A DNA stretch of 8,588 nt, taken from NCBI GenBank assembly GCA_020720565.1, contig DYOK01000115.1, positions 1 to 8,588 on the forward strand, in the 5' to 3' direction. The translations under genes were made by a program, and so were the position numbers. The notes beneath the pieces were generated by a model. That model had not been told where the DNA came from, did no database searches, and saw only the letters and a program-made list of their open reading frames with translations. Source of the DNA: Acetofilamentum sp. (lineage in GTDB: Bacteria; Bacteroidota; Bacteroidia; Bacteroidales; JAFGXI01). Of the stretch, positions 1 to 5,229 are shown in pieces; within the stretch, counting starts at the first letter, position 1; each line of letters begins with the position of its first letter.

Positions 1-19
1 GCAAAATTACTAATTTTGC
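1..19. promoter_or_regulatory. Palindromic, probably bidirectional -7 promoter element
   Basis: Positions 1-9 (GCAAAATTA) and 11-19 (TAATTTTGC) form a perfect 9-bp inverted repeat around a single C. The right arm contains TAATTTTG (11-18), a full match to the Bacteroidota -7 consensus TAnnTTTG. By symmetry the left arm is the same element on the minus strand. The right-hand element would start transcription near position 24, giving a leader of about 15 nt before the ATG at 39. Any -33 element for the rightward promoter and the leftward target gene lie outside the window. Confidence 0.6.
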
Positions 20-38
20 AGCTGTCTTGATTCATTCT

Positions 39-923
39 ATGAGAAAATATTTATCATCTTCTATTGTTCTTCTTTCCATAGCATTTTTGTTGTACTATCT
101 TTGGTCTAAAAAGCTTCTCGATTTTTCTGTTTTTAAATGGAATTGGACGCTTCTTTTATCGTTTTTTTTTCTGTTTGCTGGCTTCATCGGTAGCGGTTTA
201 AGTTGGTGGTATACTCTAAAAGCACACCATATCCATGTTTCGCCCTTATACGGCATTAAAACACACGGCTTACCCATTTTTACAAAATATATCCCAGGGA
301 AAGTAATGACCATTTTGGGGCGTGCTGCTCTGGTATCAAACCAAACAAAAACAAGTGTAGGGACCTTATCATTTATCTCTTTAAAAGAGCAGTTAGTCTA
401 CTTAATTGTAGGACTTTCAATAAGTTTTATTCCCTCTATATTCACCTACGGACTTTCGTGGATTACGCTTTTTTTGATCTTAACGATATTGGGTTTAGTT
501 TTAATCGTTTTTAATCAAACCACTCACAAAATTCTTACTTTATTTATTTCAAAAATAAAAAAGAAACCCATCGATTTGCCGCTTATCAGTATTTCTAATG
601 GTCTAAAATTAAGTTACTTCAATATTCTGACCTGGTTGCTGTGGACCTTAGGTTTTTATTTTTTTGGTCTTTCGGTTAGCGACCAGATGCTCTGGCATCG
701 TGCTTTTGTGTTTCCTTTAGGCGTCACTTACGGCGTGTTGGCCATTTTAATGCCGGGAGGTATTGGTGTACGCGAGTCAATTTTTACAGGCTATCTTACC
801 TTGTCGGGTATGGACTTGAACACTGCTATTACAATATCGGTCGCCTCTCGACTTTGGTTTATGAGTGGTGAAGTGTTTATTTTTATATTTAGCCTCGTAA
901 TTAGAACAAAAACGAAACATTAA
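39..923 (+). CDS. Polytopic membrane protein, LPG_synthase_TM / UPF0104 family
   Basis: This is a 294-residue integral membrane protein resembling the lysylphosphatidylglycerol synthase transmembrane-region family (UPF0104). Hydrophobic segments lie at about residues 7-23, 36-58, 118-136, 140-158, 195-211, 223-240 and 260-287. Family-like motifs are KYIPGK (83-88), followed by a GR pair, and PGGIGVRE (239-246) near the C-terminus. There is no soluble aminoacyl-transfer domain, so it is not a full MprF-type enzyme. Stand-alone members are usually found with glycosyltransferases and are thought to act in lipid or glycolipid export, so an envelope role is inferred. I chose ATG 39 because it follows a good -7 element (11-18) at leader distance. 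A TTG at 27 would add four residues, and the frame stays open to the window edge, so a longer protein cannot be excluded. The gene converges with the glycosyltransferase 56 bp away. I see no clear terminator between them. Confidence 0.8.
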   Translation: MRKYLSSSIVLLSIAFLLYYLWSKKLLDFSVFKWNWTLLLSFFFLFAGFIGSGLSWWYTLKAHHIHVSPLYGIKTHGLPIFTKYIPGKVMTILGRAALVSNQTKTSVGTLSFISLKEQLVYLIVGLSISFIPSIFTYGLSWITLFLILTILGLVLIVFNQTTHKILTLFISKIKKKPIDLPLISISNGLKLSYFNILTWLLWTLGFYFFGLSVSDQMLWHRAFVFPLGVTYGVLAILMPGGIGVRESIFTGYLTLSGMDLNTAITISVASRLWFMSGEVFIFIFSLVIRTKTKH

Positions 924-979
924 TTCGTTCTTTTATCAGTTTAAAATTACCGTTTATTCAGTGAATTCCAACGAGAAAT

Positions 980-2065
980 CTACTTGTAAAGCCTTTCGTT
1001 ATCTTGTATATCCATCCACATGGCAAAGAAAATGGATTGAAACCCAACTATAGCCAACATAGCAAATGTGATTACAGTAACTGGATTGGCATCAACACCG
1101 GTAATGGACAAATAAGCTATCTTCAAGCCAAAAGGAATCGAAAGAAACAAAAGAATAAAAGCTAAATGATACAACAAAAATAAAGGATGAAAATCTTTGA
1201 AAAAGTATTTTTGCCATAATCTTTTATAAAACGACTTTAGTAATAACCACAATATTGGTCGAATTATTTTGGCAACTTTCATTTTCGATTCCTCACCGAC
1301 GTTGTAAATTGGTTTTATTTCCACTTCTCTTAAGGTGCAAAAAGCAATATTCAATTTAACCAACATATCGTTAGGCATCCCATAACGTGGATAAATATCG
1401 TATAATTTAATGGCATTGATACCAACTTTTGAAAGTGCAGTATAACCAGTTTGAGTATCAGATACATGCCAATAACCCGAAGCTAACTTCGTTAAAATCG
1501 ACAATACAGAATTACCAAAAAAACGTTGTTTTGGGATGACATATTTCGCACTTTTATGTATCAATCGATTACCTTTTACATAGTCGATTCCCTCTTCAAT
1601 TACCGGCTTTATAATGCTTTCCAATTCGTCAGGGTCCATCTGTCCATCTCCAGCCATAACAGCAGTACAATCAATTTCGTGATCTTTACACCATTTATAA
1701 CCAGATGCAATGGCTCCTCCAACACCACTGTTTTCCAATAAATCTACAAGAACTATCTGTGCATCGGGTTTGCTCGTAATTTCCCATTTAGGAAAATAGC
1801 TGACCTCTTCTTCATTCATTTGCTCAACCACTACCTCTGCTCGATTGTATATGGTTTCCTTTTCAATTTTCCTTTTCGCTGGAATAGGCTTATGCTTTGC
1901 CTTTTCAATGTACTGTTTAACAATTTCTGCGGTCTTATCCTTTGATTTGTCGTTGACAATAACAATTCTATCTACAAAATCGGGCATTGTTCCGATGACC
2001 ATTCCAATTTGAGTTTCTTCGTTATACGCCGGTACAACAACAGCAACAGTTTTGTTTAAATACAT
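980..2065 (-). CDS. Family 2 glycosyltransferase, membrane-anchored (dolichyl-phosphate-mannose synthase-like)
   Basis: This 361-residue protein has a cytoplasmic GT-A domain and two C-terminal membrane helices (about 293-316 and 328-349). GT2 landmarks appear in order: VPAYNE (11-16) at the first strand, IVNDKSKDKT (36-45) for nucleotide binding, ENSGVGGAIASG (111-122), the metal-binding region AGDGQMDPDEL (138-148), GNRL (165-168), and DTQTGYTAL (203-211) in the acceptor region. It probably transfers a sugar from a nucleotide-sugar to a polyprenyl phosphate or similar membrane acceptor. The sugar and acceptor cannot be read from sequence. A charged stretch at about 47-105 makes the gap between the second and third motifs longer than in typical DPM1-like enzymes. 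The usual VDDGS is VNDKS here. The ATG start is supported by a -7 element 20 bp upstream. The adjacent convergent UPF0104-type protein may act in the same glycolipid process, but the two are not co-transcribed. Confidence 0.88.
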   Translation of the reverse strand: MYLNKTVAVVVPAYNEETQIGMVIGTMPDFVDRIVIVNDKSKDKTAEIVKQYIEKAKHKPIPAKRKIEKETIYNRAEVVVEQMNEEEVSYFPKWEITSKPDAQIVLVDLLENSGVGGAIASGYKWCKDHEIDCTAVMAGDGQMDPDELESIIKPVIEEGIDYVKGNRLIHKSAKYVIPKQRFFGNSVLSILTKLASGYWHVSDTQTGYTALSKVGINAIKLYDIYPRYGMPNDMLVKLNIAFCTLREVEIKPIYNVGEESKMKVAKIIRPILWLLLKSFYKRLWQKYFFKDFHPLFLLYHLAFILLFLSIPFGLKIAYLSITGVDANPVTVITFAMLAIVGFQSIFFAMWMDIQDNERLYK

Positions 2066-2085
2066 GACTAGAAATTTTAAAAATG

Positions 2086-2093
2086 CAAATTTA
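2086..2093 (-). promoter_or_regulatory. -7 promoter element for the glycosyltransferase gene
   Basis: Read on the minus strand this is TAAATTTG, a full match to TAnnTTTG. It lies 20 bp upstream of the ATG at 2065, implying a start site near 2080 and a leader of about 15 nt. No convincing TTG/TTTG -33 box is visible in the very AT-rich DNA further upstream. Confidence 0.6.
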
Positions 2094-2197
2094 GATTTTT
2101 AAATTAAATAAATATAAAATGATTCTTTATATATTAACTATAAAGACAAAGCTTTAATTTAGATTTCTGAAATAATAATAAATATATTTTTCGCCAT

Positions 2198-2260
2198 TAC
2201 CCCCTATTAATACTTTACAAATCAAAATATTTTATACTTTTTACAAACATACCCCCTGTT
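2198..2260 (+). promoter_or_regulatory. Paired C-rich direct repeats upstream of glutamine synthetase (candidate activator sites)
   Basis: TACCCCCTATT (2198-2208) and TACCCCCTGTT (2250-2260) match at 10 of 11 positions and start 52 bp apart, close to five helical turns. The DNA between them also carries two related words, TACTTTACAAA (2211-2221) and TACTTTTTACAAA (2235-2247). These are the only C-runs in an otherwise extremely A/T-rich spacer. Relative to the transcription start predicted from the -7 box at 2287-2294 (about 2300), the repeat centres fall near -46 and -98, typical positions for an activator. A nitrogen-status regulator is inferred from the downstream gene. The protein is unknown. 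Confidence 0.5.
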
Positions 2261-2286
2261 TTTTAACTACATTTTAAAAATATTTG

Positions 2287-2294
2287 TATTTTTG
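2287..2294 (+). promoter_or_regulatory. -7 promoter element for glutamine synthetase III
   Basis: TATTTTTG fully matches TAnnTTTG and ends 17 bp before the ATG at 2312. The predicted start site is near 2300, leaving a leader of about 12 nt. No clear -33 box is present at the usual distance (only a T-run around 2259-2264), which would fit an activator-dependent promoter using the C-rich repeats just upstream. Confidence 0.65.
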
Positions 2295-2311
2295 CACAAA
2301 AAAACAATAAT

Positions 2312-4492
2312 ATGGCTACAGTAAGATTTTCAGCTTTAGAAAAAGCACTCTCTCACACCCCAAAAGAGGTTGTAGTACCTGCCGAAAAACCCTCGAAATA
2401 CTTTTCGGAGCGTGTATTTACACGTCAGAAAATGCAAGAATACCTTTCGAAAGAAGCCTACAAAAGCGTGGTAGACGCCAACGAAAAGTCGTGTCAGATT
2501 GACCGAAAAACTGCCGATCAAATTGCTGCAGGCATGAAAGCTTGGGCTATGGATCAAGGCGTTACCCACTATACCCACTGGTTTCATCCACTCAATGGAG
2601 CCACTGCCGAAAAGCACGATGCGTTTTTTGAGCCTACCGACGACGGCGGTGCCATCGAAAATTTTAGCGGTGCTTTATTGGTTCAACAAGAACCCGATGC
2701 TTCGAGCTTCCCGAATGGTGGCATTCGCAATACTTTCGAAGCCCGAGGTTACTCGGCTTGGGATCCCAGCTCACCCGCCTTTGTAGTGGGTAAAACATTG
2801 TGTATCCCAACTATTTTTGTCTCGTACACTGGCGAAGCCCTCGACTACAAAACCCCACTGCTCAAGGCCTTAAACAGCCTCAACGAACACGCCACTGCAG
2901 TAGCACAATACTTCGATAAAGACGTAAGCAAAGTCATCGCCAACTTAGGTTGGGAGCAAGAATACTTTTTGGTTGACGAGGCTTTATTCTATGCTCGACC
3001 CGACTTGTCTTTAACCGGACGTACATTAATGGGACACGCTTCGGCCAAAGATCAACAACTCGAAGACCATTACTTCGGTGCAATTCCGGAACGAGTGGCT
3101 GCATTTATGCGCGATTTCGAAGTTGAGGCCTTACGTTTAGGTATTCCTGTTAAAACACGTCACAACGAAGTGGCACCCAACCAATTCGAATGTGCACCGG
3201 TTTACGAAGAGGCCAACTTGGCGGTCGATCACAATCAGTTGATAACAGAGGTAATGAGTCGTATTGCAGGTAAACATCAATTCAAAGTTTTGATGCACGA
3301 AAAACCTTACAAAGGGGTTAACGGATCTGGCAAGCACAACAATTGGTCTATGTCGACTAATACCGGCGTCAACTTATTATCGCCTGGTAAAAATCCTAAA
3401 GCGAACTTGCAATTTTTAACCTTCTTGGTTAATACCGTAATGGCTGTCTACAAATATTCCGACTTATTACGTGCCAGTATTGTATCGCCCGGTAACGAGC
3501 ACCGCTTAGGTGCAAGCGAAGCACCACCTTCGATTATTTCGATATTTTTAGGTTCGCAACTCTCGTCTAATCTCGACGAAATCGAAAGCAAAGTATCTTT
3601 GTCCGACAAAATGAGCCCAACCGAAAAAACTGAACTTAAATTAGACATTGGTAAAATACCGGAAATTCTGCGCGACAACACCGATCGAAACCGAACTTCG
3701 CCTTTTGCGTTCACCGGCAATCGTTTCGAGTTTAGAGCCGTGGGATCAAGTGCTAATTGCGCTGCACCTATGATTACGCTCAACGCCATTGTAGCTAAGC
3801 AACTAAAAGAATTTAAACTTGAGGTCGATGCCATCATCGAAAAAGGTGTTAAAAAAGACGAAGCCATATTTAAGGTCTTAAAAAAATACATTACAGCGAG
3901 CAAAACCATAAGATTCGAAGGGAATGGATATAGCCAAGAATGGGCCGACGAAGCCGCTCGACGTGGTTTGAGTAACATCAAAGGAATGGTTGAGGCCGTA
4001 AAAGCCTATATTTCGCCCGACGCTTTGGCTTTATTCGACGAATTAAATATCTTGAGTCCACGCGAAATGGAAGCCCGTAAAGAGATTCGTGAGGAAATAT
4101 TTATCAAAAAGATACAAATCGAATCCAGAGTTCTTGGCGATTTAGCGCTTAACCACATTATTCCCACGGCCATCAGATATCAAAACATACTGATAACCAA
4201 TGTTAAAGGCTTAAAAGATTTGATGCCCAATGCCGACAGCCTACCTCAAATGAAAATGTTAGAGAAGATTACCTTCCACATTGGCGAAGTAGAACGCATG
4301 GTTAGAGATATGATTGCTGCCAGAAAAGAAGCCAACAAGATTGACGAAATAACCCATAAAGCAGAAGCTTACAGTGAACATGTCAAACCATTTTTGGATC
4401 AAATCCGCTACCACATCGACAAATTAGAATTGATTGTCGATGACGAAATGTGGCCTTTGCCAAAATACAGAGAATTGTTATTTACCAGATAA
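2312..4492 (+). CDS. glnN: Glutamine synthetase type III (GSIII)
   Basis: The product catalyses ATP-dependent amidation of glutamate with ammonia to form glutamine in the cytoplasm. At 726 residues it has the GSIII length, far above the roughly 450-470 of GSI. Recognisable motifs are GWEQEYFLVD (213-222, metal-binding glutamates), NEVAPNQFECAPVYEEANLA (285-304), GVNGSGKHNNWSM (335-347, with the metal-site His342), SPGNEHRLGASEAPPSI (392-408, substrate Arg398) and NRFEFRAVGSS (470-480). The N-terminal segment and the helical C-terminal extension after about residue 560 are the parts characteristic of type III. GSIII enzymes form dodecamers. No GSI adenylylation loop is expected. All catalytic motifs are intact. 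The start is well placed after a -7 box, and the upstream paired C-rich repeats suggest transcriptional control, perhaps by nitrogen status. No terminator is evident before the thioredoxin gene, 122 bp downstream, so some read-through is possible. Confidence 0.97.
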   Translation: MATVRFSALEKALSHTPKEVVVPAEKPSKYFSERVFTRQKMQEYLSKEAYKSVVDANEKSCQIDRKTADQIAAGMKAWAMDQGVTHYTHWFHPLNGATAEKHDAFFEPTDDGGAIENFSGALLVQQEPDASSFPNGGIRNTFEARGYSAWDPSSPAFVVGKTLCIPTIFVSYTGEALDYKTPLLKALNSLNEHATAVAQYFDKDVSKVIANLGWEQEYFLVDEALFYARPDLSLTGRTLMGHASAKDQQLEDHYFGAIPERVAAFMRDFEVEALRLGIPVKTRHNEVAPNQFECAPVYEEANLAVDHNQLITEVMSRIAGKHQFKVLMHEKPYKGVNGSGKHNNWSMSTNTGVNLLSPGKNPKANLQFLTFLVNTVMAVYKYSDLLRASIVSPGNEHRLGASEAPPSIISIFLGSQLSSNLDEIESKVSLSDKMSPTEKTELKLDIGKIPEILRDNTDRNRTSPFAFTGNRFEFRAVGSSANCAAPMITLNAIVAKQLKEFKLEVDAIIEKGVKKDEAIFKVLKKYITASKTIRFEGNGYSQEWADEAARRGLSNIKGMVEAVKAYISPDALALFDELNILSPREMEARKEIREEIFIKKIQIESRVLGDLALNHIIPTAIRYQNILITNVKGLKDLMPNADSLPQMKMLEKITFHIGEVERMVRDMIAARKEANKIDEITHKAEAYSEHVKPFLDQIRYHIDKLELIVDDEMWPLPKYRELLFTR

Positions 4493-4537
4493 TCAAACAC
4501 TAAAAAAATAGAGCGAATTTAATTTAAACAGTTTGAT

Positions 4538-4549
4538 AAATTGACTTTT
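4538..4549 (+). repeat. Shared intergenic word AAATTGACTTTT, copy 1 (upstream of trxA)
   Basis: This 12-mer recurs exactly at 6888-6899 upstream of the ALDH7-type gene. Its first nine bases, AAATTGACT, also occur at 5166-5174 upstream of pruA. In this copy it sits just upstream of the trxA -7 box. It may be a degenerate -33 region (TTG at 4541-4543, a 25-nt gap, longer than usual) or a regulator site. The sequence is AT-rich, so chance is not excluded. Confidence 0.35.
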
Positions 4550-4568
4550 AAATTTTTCAAAAAAAGTT

Positions 4569-4576
4569 TAGCTTTG
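4569..4576 (+). promoter_or_regulatory. -7 promoter element for thioredoxin
   Basis: TAGCTTTG matches TAnnTTTG exactly and predicts a start near 4582, with a leader of about 33 nt before the ATG at 4615. A TTGAC at 4541-4545 lies upstream, but its spacing is slightly longer than the usual 17-23 nt for Bacteroidota -33/-7 pairs. Confidence 0.6.
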
Positions 4577-4614
4577 AATTTTAAAACAAATTAAAAATAT
4601 AAAATATAAATATT

Positions 4615-4932
4615 ATGGCATTACATGTTACAGACGCAGAATTCGAAAGCGTTGTTTTAAAGTCTGATGTTCCCGTAATGGTCGATTTATGGGCAGAATG
4701 GTGCGGACCTTGCAGAATGATTGGTCCAATTATCGAGGAGATGTCGAAAGAATACGAAGGACGTGCCAAAATGGTAAAAATCGATATCGACTCAAACCCA
4801 GAAACTCCTGTTAAGTTTGGCGTTCGTAATATTCCTACCGTTTTGTTTTTCAAAGGTGGCCAAGTGGTCGACAAACAAGTGGGCGCTGTTCCAAAATCGG
4901 TTTTTGTCGACAAATTGAATAAATTACTCTAA
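4615..4932 (+). CDS. trxA: Thioredoxin
   Basis: This 105-residue cytoplasmic thioredoxin has the canonical active site WCGPC at residues 29-33. The buried acidic residue is Asp24 (equivalent to the Asp26 of E. coli Trx), and the cis-proline loop is IPT at 73-75 (Pro74). The length and the segment DSNPETPVKFGVRNIPT (59-75) are typical of the single-domain family. There is no signal peptide or membrane segment, so it should act in the cytosol as a protein disulfide reductant recycled by thioredoxin reductase. The reductase gene is not in this window. The gene has its own -7 box at 4569-4576 and a strong terminator 14 bp after the stop codon, so it looks monocistronic apart from possible read-through from glnN. 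The start context is A/T-rich without a Shine-Dalgarno sequence. Confidence 0.96.
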   Translation: MALHVTDAEFESVVLKSDVPVMVDLWAEWCGPCRMIGPIIEEMSKEYEGRAKMVKIDIDSNPETPVKFGVRNIPTVLFFKGGQVVDKQVGAVPKSVFVDKLNKLL

Positions 4933-4946
4933 GCTCTTGCTTACTT

Positions 4947-4985
4947 AAAAAAAACGCAGTGGATCAATTCTACTGCGTTTTTTTT
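4947..4985 (+). terminator. Intrinsic terminator after thioredoxin
   Basis: CGCAGT (4955-4960) pairs with ACTGCG (4972-4977). The stem is extended by eight A residues (4947-4954) facing eight T residues (4978-4985), around a loop of about 9-11 nt. The T-tract immediately follows the GC-rich core, giving a classical rho-independent terminator. The flanking A-run means it would also work on the minus strand. Confidence 0.92.
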
Positions 4986-5080
4986 GCTGTAAAAACAAAG
5001 GAATACTTCATTTAAAAAAGTACTGATTAATCTCATTGAAAAAAGGAGGATTACAATCCAAAAAATAGCCCTAGATTTTA

Positions 5081-5088
5081 TAAGTTTG
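5081..5088 (+). promoter_or_regulatory. Candidate -7 promoter element for pruA
   Basis: TAAGTTTG matches TAnnTTTG and is the only full match between the trxA terminator and pruA. It would start transcription near 5094, giving an unusually long leader of about 136 nt that contains the palindrome at 5151-5164 and a possible 15-codon ORF. No TTG is seen at the normal -33 distance, so the call is tentative. Confidence 0.4.
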
Positions 5089-5139
5089 TACAAAATTTAT
5101 AAAAGGAGTTTAAAAGCCATTTGTAAAGATTTGATTTAA

Positions 5140-5175
5140 GAGTTGAACGACTAAGCTAGCTTAGAAAATTGACTC
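5140..5175. promoter_or_regulatory. Operator-like composite palindrome upstream of pruA
   Basis: The core CTAAGCTAGCTTAG (5151-5164) is a perfect 14-bp palindrome. On the same symmetry axis, GAGTTGA (5140-5146) faces TTGACTC (5169-5175), which is complementary at five of seven positions. The left flank contains GTTGAACGAC (5142-5151) and the right flank AAAATTGACT (5165-5174). Both 10-mers recur exactly in the spacer before the next dehydrogenase gene. The element lies 55-90 bp before the pruA start. It could be a dimeric repressor or activator site, or, if transcribed from the candidate promoter at 5081, an RNA hairpin. Confidence 0.45.
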
Positions 5176-5179
5176 AAAA

Positions 5180-5227
5180 ATGTGTTCTAAACTATTTATT
5201 TTAATCATTTATAAAAAGAAACTTTAG
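5180..5227 (+). other. Possible 15-codon leader ORF ahead of pruA
   Basis: An ATG at 5180 opens a 15-codon frame (MCSKLFILIIYKKKL) whose TAG ends 2 bp before the pruA ATG. The spacing would allow translational coupling or a leader-peptide role. Against it, the region is A/T-rich, the peptide is simple (Leu/Ile/Lys), and there is no ribosome binding signal. It may well be chance. Confidence 0.15.
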
Positions 5228-5229
5228 CT

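Noticed and set aside
924..979. Search for a bidirectional terminator between the convergent genes
   Set aside because: Only very short complementary words (about 5 bp, such as TCGTT/AACGA) are present, without a T-tract. No terminator can be supported.
2281..2311. Sigma-54 type -24/-12 promoter ahead of glnN
   Set aside because: A TTGC is present near 2292-2295 but no GG lies at the required distance upstream. The TAnnTTTG element explains the site better.
3448..3981. 177-codon minus-strand ORF inside glnN
   Set aside because: It is antisense to highly conserved glutamine synthetase active-site sequence and its translation shows no recognisable family. It is a shadow of the real gene, as are the other opposite-strand frames within glnN.
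4544..4567. ACTTTT...AAAAGT possible terminator after glnN
   Set aside because: The arms are A/T-only, the stem lacks a GC core, and it overlaps the trxA promoter region. It is low-complexity pairing, not a terminator.
4581..4913. 110-codon minus-strand ORF over thioredoxin
   Set aside because: It is antisense to an unambiguous thioredoxin with an intact WCGPC site, and its translation has no recognisable domain.
5048..5059. GGATT/AATCC small inverted repeat
   Set aside because: The arms are only 5 bp with a 2-bp centre and no T-tract. It is too small to support a function.
5041..5108. Two AAAAGGAG words (5041-5048 and 5101-5108) resembling Shine-Dalgarno sequences
   Set aside because: Neither is followed by a start codon and open frame at ribosome-binding distance, and genes in this window do not otherwise use such sites.
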